DNA from: Reyranella aquatilis
GTDB lineage: Bacteria > Pseudomonadota > Alphaproteobacteria > Reyranellales > Reyranellaceae
Direction of reading: 5' to 3'
Length of the DNA stretch: 64,000 bases
NCBI RefSeq assembly: GCF_020880995.1
Contig: NZ_JAJISD010000014.1
Span: forward strand, 1 to 64,000
The notes beneath the pieces were generated by a model that saw only the letters and a list, made by a program, of their open reading frames with translations, had not been told where the DNA came from and did not search any database. Both the position numbers and the translations under genes were made by a program. Position 1 is the first letter of the stretch, and the number at the start of each line of letters is the position of its first letter. Below are positions 25,992 to 34,548 of the stretch, piece after piece.

Positions 25992-26579
25992 TCAGCCCGG
26001 CCAGTTGGCGCGCATGCGGTCGATCTCGGTCTGGTTCGGGCGGTAGGCCGGCGCCTTCGGATCGAAGGTGGTCCAGCCTTCCTTGCGATAGTCCGCACCG
26101 CGCGCGACCGGATCGATCGGGCGATAGTTGGCGAGGATCGCCTCGACGCGGCTGGCGTCGGCGTCGTTGACGCGCGCCGTCACCAGCGTGGCACCGCGGC
26201 GCACGGACTCCGAATAGACCTCGGCGTGCTCCTTGTCCGTGCCGGCATCGACCAGTGCGCCGACGATGCCACCGGCGGCCGCGCCGCCCGCGGCCACGGC
26301 GGCCGTCGACGCGAGCCAGCCGGCCGCGACGACGGGACCTAGGCCCGGGATCGCCAGCAGGCCGAGGCCAGCCAGCAGGCCCGCACCAGCGCCGACGGCG
26401 CCACCGATGCCCGCACCCGCAGCGGCCTTGTTCACGTCATCGACGTCGGCATATTCAGCGCTGACATACTTGTTGGCGACGATGCTGACGTCCTTGCTCG
26501 GGATGCCCGCCTTCTCGACGGCGTCGACGGCAGCGCGGGCCTGGGAATAGCTGTCGTAAGCGCGGCTAACGGTCTTCAT
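25992..26579 (-). CDS. General-stress YflT-like protein with glycine-zipper membrane domain
   Basis: 195 aa. The N-terminal ~45 residues (VSRAYDSYSQARAAVDAVEK, then GIPSKDVSIVANK) match the YflT / general stress protein 17M domain. A Gly/Ala-rich hydrophobic stretch follows (about 55-110), able to form a helical hairpin in the membrane, then RGATLVTARV and a C-terminal tail with a DYRKEGW motif. Such proteins are usually stress-induced (EcfG-type general stress response in alphaproteobacteria), but I could not identify a promoter here. The neighbours are an EF-hand protein and leuC. Confidence 0.75.
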   Translation of the reverse strand: MKTVSRAYDSYSQARAAVDAVEKAGIPSKDVSIVANKYVSAEYADVDDVNKAAAGAGIGGAVGAGAGLLAGLGLLAIPGLGPVVAAGWLASTAAVAAGGAAAGGIVGALVDAGTDKEHAEVYSESVRRGATLVTARVNDADASRVEAILANYRPIDPVARGADYRKEGWTTFDPKAPAYRPNQTEIDRMRANWPG

Positions 26580-26609
26580 GTTTGTTGTCCTTTGTGATGA
26601 TTGGGGGAA

Positions 26610-27068
26610 TTACTGGTTCGCCGTGACGACGTTGCCCTTGTAATCGACGGCCACCTGCACCGGCTTGCCGGCCTGCTGCGCGGTGCCGCGCCAGATGCCG
26701 TCGCCGTCCTTGGTAAGACCGGTGACGTTGTCCATGCCCTGGGCAATGATGCGGTCCTTCGCCTGGCCCTCGGTGAACGAGTTCGAGCCCTTCAGCGGGG
26801 CGCCAGCATCGGCCTGCTTGACCTTGTAGGCGTCCGCCTTGCAGGCGTTCATGAATTCGGTCTGCGTGATCGTGCCTTCCGTCGCGACGGTCATGCCCGC
26901 CACGCGCATGAACGACATGTACCGCATGGCCTCCCCGCCCGAGACATTGCCGTCGCTGTTGGCATCGGCCTTCTTCCACATCTCCGCGCACTCGGCATCG
27001 GTGGCGGCGAAGGACGGAGCGGCGGCGATCATCGTGGCGAACGCGGCGGCGGCGAAAATCTTCTTCAT
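26610..27068 (-). CDS. Secreted EF-hand protein
   Basis: 152 aa. Signal peptide about 1-21 (AAAFATMIAAAPSFA, cleavage after SFA). One EF-hand-like calcium loop lies in DANSDGNVSGGE, with a further acidic segment after it. The C-terminal part (GIWRGTAQQAGKPVQVAVDY) looks like a PepSY-type beta unit. Probably periplasmic calcium-responsive; function unknown. It is upstream of the YflT-like gene on the same strand, 31 bases away, so the two may form an operon. Confidence 0.75.
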   Translation of the reverse strand: MKKIFAAAAFATMIAAAPSFAATDAECAEMWKKADANSDGNVSGGEAMRYMSFMRVAGMTVATEGTITQTEFMNACKADAYKVKQADAGAPLKGSNSFTEGQAKDRIIAQGMDNVTGLTKDGDGIWRGTAQQAGKPVQVAVDYKGNVVTANQ

Positions 27069-27224
27069 GACGTGACCTCTCGTTGATTGGTCGTTGATTG
27101 GAACAGGGCTGAGAGCTCAGCCGCGGGCCATCAACGCGCTTTGGCGCAAAGGTTGCTCCGTCGGATCAGTCATGTTCGAGGGCCCGACCTGTCGCTGCAA
27201 CGAACCCGCAACGAGCGCCGTTGG

Positions 27225-27338
27225 ATGCACATGCTGCAGGTCATCCTCGCGATGCTTTGGCCGATCGTCATCGTCACGACCCTTCTGGCCGTGAGCGTCC
27301 TGCTCCTCGTGTTCTTCACGACCCGGAAGCTCGACTGA
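27225..27338 (+). CDS. Possible 37-aa one-pass membrane protein
   Basis: Short frame of 37 codons, nearly all one hydrophobic helix (LWPIVIVTTLLAVSVLLLVF) followed by the positively charged TTRKLD. No clear ribosome binding site is seen before the ATG at 27225. The composition is that of small alphaproteobacterial membrane proteins. The gene is plausible but unproven. Confidence 0.35.
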   Translation: MHMLQVILAMLWPIVIVTTLLAVSVLLLVFFTTRKLD

Positions 27339-27671
27339 GGCAGACACGAGCGAAGTCGAGGCGGGTAGGAGAAGCGTCCGCTACCGGACGGCAACCCGTC
27401 CGCTCACGGTTCATTGATTCGCTATCGTTGCAACCGTTTGGCTGCAGCCGCCTGCAGACAAGAGGACAGCATGTACCTGCGCAAGCACGGGCCCCTTCAC
27501 CCCGTCAGTCCGACGCGGCTCCATCGCCGGTACGGCAATCTCGCGATGCCCTTCAGCTGGAACTGCGATCGCTGCGTTCCATGGGACGCATGCGGCGCGA
27601 ACGCTCCGCACGCGATCGGCAGCAACGGCTACTGAAAGAGTCCGTGGCAACAAGCAACACAGGGGGGCTCA
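27339..27671. other. Gap with only doubtful small frames
   Basis: 333 bases. One frame at 27471-27635 (54 codons, ATG after GAGGA, containing CDRCVPWDACG) could be a small Cys-containing protein. A different frame across 27540-27694 also has coding-like composition. The two cannot both be real, and I cannot choose between them. Confidence 0.4.
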
Positions 27672-28145
27672 ATGGCGAAGACGTCCTGGTCTGAGGTGGC
27701 GGCGAAGCCGGGCGCCTGGCATCTCCTGCTCGGGCGCCTTCACAATAGCTTCGGGGATGGGCCTTGCGAAAGCGATCCGTTCGATACGGCACGCGTGAGG
27801 TTCGCGGTGAATCTGATGGCGCGTTATTGCAGCGGACTTCCGGTGCGTGGGCCCGTGGCACTCCAGGGTGGCCGCGACGGGTGCGATACGCTCGTCAAGT
27901 TGGCAACGGGCGACAGCGCTGATTTCGAGCGACTGCGGCTGGTGACGGCGAGCAGACCTGTCTCCGCGGGAGAATGGAAGGCGCAGGCCCAATTTGTGCT
28001 GGACGAACCACTCCACCGCGATCTGCTGCAGATAGCCGGCGCGCCCGACACCCGTGGAGCAGGCCGCCGCGCGCGCGAACGCCAGACGGCAGAGCGTGAG
28101 GATCGCAGCCTGCGCTGGCGCGTCTCGTCACGCGAGCGGCTTTGA
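27672..28145 (+). CDS. Hypothetical protein, paralogue of the 31203-31658 gene
   Basis: 157 aa, soluble, no signal peptide. It shares DPFDTARVRFAVNLM, a DSADFERLR segment and a C-terminal APDTRGAGRRAR motif with the gene at 31203-31658, so the two are paralogues about 3 kb apart and on opposite strands. Domain unknown. The start ATG at 27672 follows GGGGGG with weak spacing. The conserved C-terminal basic motif suggests binding of nucleic acid or a partner protein, but that is a guess. Confidence 0.6.
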   Translation: MAKTSWSEVAAKPGAWHLLLGRLHNSFGDGPCESDPFDTARVRFAVNLMARYCSGLPVRGPVALQGGRDGCDTLVKLATGDSADFERLRLVTASRPVSAGEWKAQAQFVLDEPLHRDLLQIAGAPDTRGAGRRARERQTAEREDRSLRWRVSSRERL

Positions 28146-28157
28146 CGACGCCGGCTG

Positions 28158-28907
28158 TCAGCAGGCTTCGACGTCTGGCGCGGCCTTGAGTGGAGGGTCT
28201 GAGAGCTTGCGCTCCGCGGATGCCGGCAACGCATGGTTGCCTCGCGCCGCCCGGCTCTGTCGCTCGAGACCAGCGGCATCGACGACGGTGATCCAGCGGC
28301 GGCCGATGAGCAGGAAGCGGCGATCGGCCAGATAGGCGAGCCCTTCCGTGACCGACGTACGACGCGTGCCCAGCAATCGCGCCAGCGTCTCGTGTGTGAG
28401 AGCAAAGCTCGTCTGACCAGTCAGCGCCACCGCACGGCTGAGCCAGCGCGCGAGGTTGGAGATCTGTAGCGAGCGGGTTCGCTCTTCAGCGTGGCGCACC
28501 GCTTCGCGCAAGGCCAGACCGCCCTGCGCACGCATCGCCTTCTCCACGGGTGGATGCTCTGCAGCCAACTGGCGCAAAATGGAAGTCGGGATCGACCAGG
28601 CCTCGCCTTCGACGGTCACGACGGCGTCGAGGCCGAGAGCGTCGGACCCGAGCAAAAGATCCGGTACGCTCGTACCTCCTGCGCCGAGGCTGAGTATCTC
28701 GACACCGCTCTGCGGCGATACGAAGCTCAGCAGTAGGCTGATGGGAAAGAACGTCAGCGAGGGCTCGACATCGCTGGTACGCACTCTTTGGCCAGCGCTG
28801 ACACGCGTCCTGCGCACGTCCGGCGTAAGCACGCTCCAGGCCTGTTCATCGATTCCGGGTGGGGCGTGACACGGCGAGAGTTTGGACGGTCCGCTCATGT
28901 TCGACAC
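28158..28907 (-). CDS. Crp/Fnr-family transcriptional regulator
   Basis: 249 aa. The effector-like N-terminal beta roll (about 30-130) has VEPSLTFFPISLLLSFVSP and SLGAGGTSVPDLLLGSD, followed by a dimer helix. The winged helix-turn-helix reads FALTHETLARLLGTRRTSVT (about 167-186). I see no cysteine cluster as in Fnr and no clear cAMP phosphate cassette, so the signal is unknown. Alphaproteobacteria carry many such regulators. Convergent with the paralogue gene at 27672. It could act on FNR-like sites such as 54108-54121, but that is not shown. Confidence 0.85.
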   Translation of the reverse strand: MSNMSGPSKLSPCHAPPGIDEQAWSVLTPDVRRTRVSAGQRVRTSDVEPSLTFFPISLLLSFVSPQSGVEILSLGAGGTSVPDLLLGSDALGLDAVVTVEGEAWSIPTSILRQLAAEHPPVEKAMRAQGGLALREAVRHAEERTRSLQISNLARWLSRAVALTGQTSFALTHETLARLLGTRRTSVTEGLAYLADRRFLLIGRRWITVVDAAGLERQSRAARGNHALPASAERKLSDPPLKAAPDVEAC

Positions 28908-28963
28908 TTACTACAGAGTCTCGAGAACGCGAACGTTCATGAAGGCAGATTTGACATCTGCCT

Positions 28964-29289
28964 CTAGAGTGCGATCTCCGCGATGACCGGAAGATGGTCG
29001 AAGACATGGCGCGGGCATGATCCGTTCGATCGATCCATGCGGAAGCGGGCGTCACATAAACGCGATCGAGCTGAAAGATCGGAAGACACTCGGGGAATGT
29101 GCGGTGTCTGATTACCCCGGGTAGTGCGTGCTCAAGACTGCGTCGCACCGAACCGCAGAACCAGTCGGTGAAGTCGCCCAGCGCGACGGTCGGCCTGTCC
29201 CGTCGTTCCAGCATGTTGAGCAAGGCCATCGCCTGGCTGCGCCGCTCGCGCAGGCTGAGGCCGAGATGCGTGGCCATGATGCCAAGCAT
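28964..29289 (-). pseudogene. Decayed endonuclease/exonuclease/phosphatase-family gene
   Basis: The frame from 29289 reads ATHLGLSLRERRSQA, PTVALGDFTDWF and IFQLDRVYVTPA, the C-terminal signature of the EEP (DNase I-like) fold. The expected ending DHLPVIAEIAL, with stop at 28964-28966, is in a different frame, so at least one frameshift lies near 29010. Upstream of 29289 the matching frame has a TGA and no N-terminal half is found. It is a remnant, or possibly sequencing error at the 3-prime shift. It lies between the Crp-like and RHH genes. Confidence 0.6.
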
Positions 29290-29446
29290 GCCGAGCGCAC
29301 GGCCTCAAAGAAATACGCACCATTCACCAGCACCGCTGCCCGACGCGCGCGCTGGACGGCCAAGCGGTGCTCCCGCTGAAGGATCGACTGCATGGCGCCT
29401 ATTACGCCGCGATCGCACGTTTGACCCGCCCCACCGGGCGGCAACC

Positions 29447-29689
29447 TCAATGCGGGACCAACTCGGCGGGAATAGAGTCGCGCTTTTTCACCAGCTCGCT
29501 CAACACATAAAGTCGCAACGCACTCGAGAGGTTCACGTCGTCCGACGTTCTGCCATGGTCGACTTCCGCCACCAGCATGTTGAGCGACATCGAGCGCTCG
29601 CGCGCCAGCCGCACCAGTTCGGTCCAAAAAGCATCCTCCAGCGATATGCTGGTGCGGTGCCCGTCGATTGTGACCGATCGCTTGCGCAT
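29447..29689 (-). CDS. Ribbon-helix-helix domain protein
   Basis: 80 aa. The start MRKRSVTIDGHRTSISLEDAF is a classic ribbon-helix-helix entry of the alphaproteobacterial RHH_4 type; two helices follow (WTELVRLARERSMSLNMLVAEVD). Members bind DNA as dimers and often act as antitoxin-like or housekeeping repressors. The C-terminal ~15 residues after LSSALRLYVLSEL are typical. No toxin gene is adjacent. Confidence 0.85.
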   Translation of the reverse strand: MRKRSVTIDGHRTSISLEDAFWTELVRLARERSMSLNMLVAEVDHGRTSDDVNLSSALRLYVLSELVKKRDSIPAELVPH

Positions 29690-30552
29690 GGCGTGATTTT
29701 AGAATCGTCGTCCGCTTGCCTCAAGCGTTCATGCATCACCAATTTGCTTTCGCGCGAAGGTTTTGACGTTCCCCCAAATTCTCGTCATCCGCGTCCCCAG
29801 CGAACGACGCCAAGAAGCGGGCGACCAACCCGAGGCGGCGTCTTTACCGGTCTCCCGCCGCGCCCGGCCGATGCAGGTACCCTCCCATCCTCATGACATC
29901 AGCCGTCGCTTCCTGGAGCGAGGGGCGTCAAGTTGGACAAGTAAATCCGGCATAATTTCAGTTTCGCTGCCATTTGCCTCGGCCTTTCCGTTCGACCTGC
30001 TCAATGAAGGGCAACACCCGTCACGTCGGCCCTCGCGCGCCGAGAGGTGCTCTCTGACAGCGCTCGAATCGACCTCCCTTCCGGAGGTTGGATAGGGCAA
30101 GACGCCGTCGGCTGCGCAGCCTCCTGCTTGAGGAGGTCCCGCCGGATTGTTCGGTTCCCGACTGAAAAGGTCACAGCAATCATGAATGTGAAGGGCGACC
30201 TGTCGAGCCAGGTCGAGCTGCTGGAGACGGCTTGTCAGCGCACGCTCGAAACCTCGGAAAATGATCCGGTGGCGTGGGAGGCCCTCGCCGCCGCATTGAG
30301 CCGGTACGACTTGTCGTCGTCGAAACTCGCGCGACCGCACATCACCGGGCTTGCCAACATGGTCCGCAAGCACACGGACAATCTCAGACATGCAGCGTGG
30401 TTCGCGAGCGACCACGAGACGGGAAGTCGCCCCGTTCGCCGGGCGTTGCCAGCGAACCGCGAAGCTCTGGCATCCGGCGAGGCGGAGAAGTGCCCGCTCC
30501 GCGTCGAGCGGAGCGGGCGTCAGGAAGCAGCCTTGGGGGAGATGCGACGGGA
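29690..30552. other. Long gap with one weak candidate gene
   Basis: About 860 bases without a firm gene. A plus-strand frame with ATG at 30182 (starting MNVKGDLSSQVELLETACQ) has plausible helical composition for about 80 codons, then runs into Arg/Ser-rich sequence opposite the isochorismatase-like gene. It may be a small gene whose end has been altered. The ribosome site (AAGG) is poorly spaced. 29690-30180 shows nothing. Confidence 0.4.
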
Positions 30553-31206
30553 TCAAGCCGCAGGCTGCTCAAGAAGAACGGAGCTTCGCTCTTCCCGGTT
30601 GCGCGGCCAGCGCTGCAAAACCTCTGCGGTGGTCGTCGCTGCGACCTGCGCGGAGAAGCGCCGCCGAAAAAGATCGACCAGCGCGTCATGGGCCCCGTCA
30701 CTCGTGCTGCACAGGGCGTCGACCGGAAGCACCACTCGGAAGCCGAGATCGATCGCCTGCATCACGGTAGCCAGCACGCAGACGTCAGTCTCGCCGCCCG
30801 TCATCACGATCGTCCTGATGCCCCGACGCCTCAAGACTGCGGCAAAGCCCGCGCGCGAGAAAACCGAGTTGGCGGGCTTGTCGACGACGCGGGCCGGCGG
30901 AACCAGTCGCGCCAGGGGTTCGACCAGTTCCAGCAGGCCCGGGTCGAGAGATGAACGAGTCATCTGCGGCCAACGCGCGTAGTAATCACGCCAGGCCCCG
31001 GTTGCTCCAGTGGCAGTTGTGGGCGGCATGAAGCGCGAGAACACGGTACGCGCTGGATGCCGACTCGCGATCTCGCGTACGGCTGGCAGAACGCGGGACA
31101 ACCAAGGGACCCGCCATGGGGTCTCCTCGGCGAACAGACGCTGCATGTCGATGCAGAGATGAAGCGTCGAGCCCGTATCGAGTGAAAAGGCCAGTCCCGC
31201 CGTCAG
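30553..31206 (-). CDS. Isochorismatase-like hydrolase, unusual start
   Basis: The family triad is present: Asp in HLCIDMQ, Lys in VVDKPANSVF and Cys in GGETDVCVLATV. It hydrolyses amide or vinyl-ether bonds in small molecules such as nicotinamide, N-carbamoyl compounds or isochorismate; substrate unknown. The first ATG (31146) lies after the catalytic Asp, so the start must be upstream. The only choice that keeps the fold is CTG at 31206, overlapping the TGA of the upstream gene (CTGA), or an ATG at 31344 deep inside that gene. Given as 217 codons from CTG; start uncertain. Coupled to the paralogue gene. Confidence 0.7.
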   Translation of the reverse strand: MTAGLAFSLDTGSTLHLCIDMQRLFAEETPWRVPWLSRVLPAVREIASRHPARTVFSRFMPPTTATGATGAWRDYYARWPQMTRSSLDPGLLELVEPLARLVPPARVVDKPANSVFSRAGFAAVLRRRGIRTIVMTGGETDVCVLATVMQAIDLGFRVVLPVDALCSTSDGAHDALVDLFRRRFSAQVAATTTAEVLQRWPRNREERSSVLLEQPAA

Positions 31207-31658
31207 ATTCGCCCCCAGTGCCGAGGGTCTTCCGACTCGCGCTCGCGGGCCACGCGCGCACGACGCCCTGCTCCGCGCGAATCCGGCGGGCCGGCGATGG
31301 CGAGGAGCCGCTCGTGCCGGGCTTCGTCCAACAGGACGTCGCATCGACCGCGCCACGGGCCGGCCTCAATCTCTGTCGCGCCCACGACTTCACGGAGCTG
31401 GGCGAAGTCGGCGGCGTCCGTCACGGCGCAGTGGATGACCAGTGCCTGCGGTTCCCGCAGAGGCTGCACTGCGAAGTCGCCCCTGAGATTCGAGTGCGTG
31501 CAGGTGCGCACCATGAGGTTGGCGGCGAACCGCAGACGCGCCGTGTCGAAAGGATCGTCCTCTCGCGCACCGCCACCGAAGTCCGGTCCGATCTCCGCCA
31601 CGATGAGAAAGGCCTCGGCCGGCCTCGCCCCGATCTCTCTCCAGACATTACGCGCCAT
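31203..31658 (-). CDS. Hypothetical protein, paralogue of the 27672-28145 gene
   Basis: 151 aa. It shares with 27672-28145 the blocks DPFDTARLRFAANLM, DAADFAQLREV and PPDSRGAGRRARVARE. No domain, signal or membrane segment is recognised. It is probably translationally coupled to the isochorismatase-like gene by overlapping stop and start. Role unknown. Confidence 0.7.
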   Translation of the reverse strand: MARNVWREIGARPAEAFLIVAEIGPDFGGGAREDDPFDTARLRFAANLMVRTCTHSNLRGDFAVQPLREPQALVIHCAVTDAADFAQLREVVGATEIEAGPWRGRCDVLLDEARHERLLAIAGPPDSRGAGRRARVARERESEDPRHWGRI

Positions 31659-31792
31659 ACCGCTGCCTTCCCGAACGGGAGTCCAAGCCTCGCATCGAAC
31701 CAGTATCGGCCATCGCGCGGCTGCTCATGGTCCACTTCCGGCCGCCCGGCGCGACGCCTCCGCCGGCCATGACTCGTGCCTTCTGATGTGGC

Positions 31793-31975
31793 TCAATCGT
31801 CCGCGCCCCACTCTTCCAACCGCACAGGCTCCGCTACGGGCTTCCGATGCATCGGCGCAGATTGGCAGCGTTCGCGGAGCAGCCTGTCCCGGGCGGAAAC
31901 GCGGCGGCGGAGGGAACCCAGCGCGCGCAACGCAGCGAGTTCCATGCCGACCGAGGAATTGAATGTGTCTGGCAT
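31793..31975 (-). CDS. Small hypothetical protein
   Basis: 60 aa, basic centre and acidic end (EPVRLEEWGADD). The ATG at 31975 has a good ribosome site, GGAGAG, six bases upstream. No domain. It lies in an otherwise sparse region and resembles short uncharacterised alphaproteobacterial proteins. Confidence 0.5.
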   Translation of the reverse strand: MPDTFNSSVGMELAALRALGSLRRRVSARDRLLRERCQSAPMHRKPVAEPVRLEEWGADD

Positions 31976-32401
31976 GGCGCTCTCCGGTTACAGAAATCCG
32001 GTTTGGCAACGGGAGGTTCGAGCCAGGGTTGCGTCGATCGGTGTGATAAAGTCGAGGCATGGGGCCGACATGACGCCCTCAAGGTGCGCGAGACCGAGGG
32101 CGAAAAAGCCCGGCGACGATGCCGCAACGCCGACGCAAAATCGGTCGGCGCGGCGGACGGCACCAGAAGCGAGAAGGCACGGGGCGCGCGAGGCCGCCAA
32201 TCGCCTGGCGAAGATCACTCCCGAGAAACAGGCCGCCGAGCTCTTCAGGACGGTGGTCGGCCGGCCCGGCAGCCAGGTTGAGCCGGTGGGATGGGCACGG
32301 TGGCTGGCCCCCCAGCGGACTGTTACGGGGCGCAGTTCAGGGATCAGGTACGGGGCCCTATCCCGACCGCGCCCGCAGTCTCGACCGAGGGTCGACGCCG
32401 G
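31976..32401. other. Gap with a possible coding fragment
   Basis: 426 bases. One plus-strand frame at about 32185-32320 includes AREAANRLAKITPEKQAAEL and LFRTVVGRPGSQV with coding-like third positions, but it has no clear start and continues into low-complexity Arg/Ser sequence. It could be part of a small decayed gene. No other feature seen. Confidence 0.35.
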
Positions 32402-32767
32402 TCACGATTCCGAAGTGTCCGGAACCCTCACCACCTTCCGCAGCGCTTCGCGCAACTCGGCAACAGTGATGTCGTCATGCAGGCCGCGCATCAGGACCAC
32501 CCCGTCGGGAATGGGTTCGACATGCTCGGCGGCGCGAATCGCGGCCATCCCGGCGTCGTAACGCTCCTCCTTCAGGCAATCGATCGCCGAAAGGACGTGA
32601 TAGGCCTCCCGGCGATTGGGATTGCGCTTGTAGCGTTCAAGCACCAGCACGAAGCGATGTACGCGCTGGGAAAGAGATTGACGTGTCGCTTCTGCCGCCA
32701 TGCCGTGGTGATAACGCACCTTCTCCAGTCGTGCCACCCCGAACGGCAACCCGCGCCGTTCCTTCAT
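32402..32767 (-). CDS. Hypothetical protein
   Basis: 121 aa from ATG at 32767; ATG 32701 and TTG 32794 are alternatives, none with a good ribosome site. Helical, with REAYHVLSAIDCLKEERYDA resembling half a tetratricopeptide repeat, and an end enriched in charged residues. Function unknown. Divergent from the small gene at 32838. Confidence 0.5.
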   Translation of the reverse strand: MKERRGLPFGVARLEKVRYHHGMAAEATRQSLSQRVHRFVLVLERYKRNPNRREAYHVLSAIDCLKEERYDAGMAAIRAAEHVEPIPDGVVLMRGLHDDITVAELREALRKVVRVPDTSES

Positions 32768-32837
32768 GCGTCGTGCGCGCTGCGCCCGCTGCAACAGATC
32801 GGCAGCGGCGGCGTAGTAGCTCGAGCAGGAGGTGGCG

Positions 32838-33014
32838 ATGGCTCAGCAGATTGCGGTGTCCGGTATCGAAGGAAAGCTCGAAGTGAACGAGGATGGGGAA
32901 TTGATCTATGCGAAGTCGGGCCTGGAAACCGAAGTCCTGACCGCTGATGAGGCAATCCGGCGCTGGCCTGCGGCGGCATCGGACATCAGGCGCGCCCTGA
33001 AGATACTGGACTGA
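32838..33014 (+). CDS. Small hypothetical protein with strong ribosome site
   Basis: 58 aa. ATG at 32838 follows AGGAGGTGGCG, an almost perfect Shine-Dalgarno sequence. Soluble, acidic (GKLEVNEDGELIYAK), ending in a helix with IRRWPAAASDIRRALKIL. No domain recognised. The strong start signal makes this a likely real gene. Confidence 0.6.
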   Translation: MAQQIAVSGIEGKLEVNEDGELIYAKSGLETEVLTADEAIRRWPAAASDIRRALKILD

Positions 33015-33040
33015 CGCCTGCGGCGAAACCGGCGCGGTCC

Positions 33041-33481
33041 CTACTTGCCGTCGGCGTGGCAGAAATCGGCCCTGTCGCTGGAACTCCTGACGGTCCGCGC
33101 CCGGAAGTCGTAGGTTTCGGTGAACGCCTGCTGCATCAGCCCGTTCCCCTTCTTCCAGAACACGGTCCGCTCGAGCGTCGTGCCGTTCAGCCTATGGGAC
33201 GCGAACGACTCGACCACCGTGCCGTCGGCTTCCTTGGCCTTGCCGAGACTGATCGCCGTACCTTCTTCCGACAGCCTGGTCCTGAGGGGACCGCTCACGC
33301 CATAGAGGTCCTTCCCGATGACCTCGTAGGTGGTGGGTTCCTTCATGGGCACGCCGCGATAGAGCAGGTGACACGAAAGGGACAGCGACGGAACTGCAGC
33401 AGCGGGCGCGTTGGCCATCTGTGCCTGCGCGCCCAGTGCCCCGATGAGGAGAACCGCGCCGCTCGTAAGTGCCAGCTTCAT
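33041..33481 (-). CDS. Secreted hypothetical protein
   Basis: 146 aa from ATG 33481, preceded by GGAGG. Signal peptide (LALTSGAVLLIGALGAQAQ) with cleavage near AQAQ. The mature part is small and beta-rich, with SLSCHLLYRGV and a final cysteine (DRADFCHADGK) that could form a disulfide. Periplasmic. No family recognised. Confidence 0.65.
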   Translation of the reverse strand: MKLALTSGAVLLIGALGAQAQMANAPAAAVPSLSLSCHLLYRGVPMKEPTTYEVIGKDLYGVSGPLRTRLSEEGTAISLGKAKEADGTVVESFASHRLNGTTLERTVFWKKGNGLMQQAFTETYDFRARTVRSSSDRADFCHADGK

Positions 33482-33660
33482 GGGGAGCCTCCGAAGAAAG
33501 TATCGCCCCATCAATCGTCGAACGTTCGGAAGGTTGCCCCTCTGCAGCGACTCGGCGGCGCTGGTTTGGCAAGGCGAGCCTGGCAGTGTGCCTTTCAGGC
33601 TGCAACCCGTCGATCCCGCGTCCCTTGTGGACGATCGTTGGAATCAAACGGAGAAGAGAC

Positions 33661-34524
33661 ATGGCCGAGAACGAGCAAAAGAACTGGGTCCAGCCGCCGC
33701 AGCAGCAGGCAAGGCCGGGGCTCACCGATGCGATGCGACCGCGGCCCGACCACGGCGAGGAGAGCTACAAGGGAGCGGGCCGGCTCGCGGGCAAGCGCGC
33801 GCTGATCACCGGGGGTGATTCGGGAATCGGCCGCGCCGTCGCGATCGCCTTCGCACGCGAGGGCGCCGACATCCTGATCTCCTATCTCAGCGAAGACGAG
33901 GATGCGGCGGAAACCAAGCGCTGGGTCGAGCAGGCGGGGCGAAAGGCCGTCGTGATGGCCGGCGACATCCAGGACTCGGCCCATTGCCGCGCTCTCGTCG
34001 ATCGGGCGGTGACCGATCTGGGAGGCCTGGACATCCTGGTGAACAATGCCGCCCACCAGGCCACCTTCCCGACGCTGGAGGAGATCACCGACGAGGAATG
34101 GGAACTCACGTTCCGCACGAACATCCATGCCATGTTCTGGCTCGCGCGTGCGGCCGTCCCGCACATGAAGCCCGGCAGCGCGATCATCAACACGGCCTCG
34201 ATCAACGCCGACGTGCCCAATCCCACCCTTCTGCCCTATGCGACCACTAAGGGCGCCATCCACAACTTCACCGGAGGGCTGGCGCAGATCCTGGCCCGGA
34301 AAGAAATCAGGGTGAACGCGGTTGCACCGGGACCAGTGTGGACGCCGCTCATTCCCTCTACGATGCCCCCCGATACGGTGGCGAGCTTCGGCAGCAACTA
34401 TCCGATGAAACGCCCGGCGCAACCGGCCGAACTCGCGACCGCGTATGTCATGCTGGCCGATCCTCTTTCGAGCTACACGTCCGGCGCGACCATCGCAGTC
34501 ACCGGCGGCAAACCGTTCCTGTAA
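33661..34524 (+). CDS. Short-chain dehydrogenase/reductase (YghA-like)
   Basis: 287 aa from ATG 33661, after GGAGAAGAG. N-terminal extension of about 45 residues (MAENEQKNWVQPPQQQA) as in YghA/YdaD-type SDRs. Rossmann motif TGGDSGIG (about 51-58), NNAAHQ, catalytic Ser in NTASIN, Tyr/Lys in YATTKGAI, and final VTGGKPFL. NAD(P)H-dependent aldehyde or alcohol chemistry; exact substrate unknown. Related proteins are often general-stress genes. A small hairpin (34513-34532) overlaps the stop. Confidence 0.92.
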   Translation: MAENEQKNWVQPPQQQARPGLTDAMRPRPDHGEESYKGAGRLAGKRALITGGDSGIGRAVAIAFAREGADILISYLSEDEDAAETKRWVEQAGRKAVVMAGDIQDSAHCRALVDRAVTDLGGLDILVNNAAHQATFPTLEEITDEEWELTFRTNIHAMFWLARAAVPHMKPGSAIINTASINADVPNPTLLPYATTKGAIHNFTGGLAQILARKEIRVNAVAPGPVWTPLIPSTMPPDTVASFGSNYPMKRPAQPAELATAYVMLADPLSSYTSGATIAVTGGKPFL

Positions 34525-34548
34525 GGGAACGGCCACCGCCGGCCTTGG

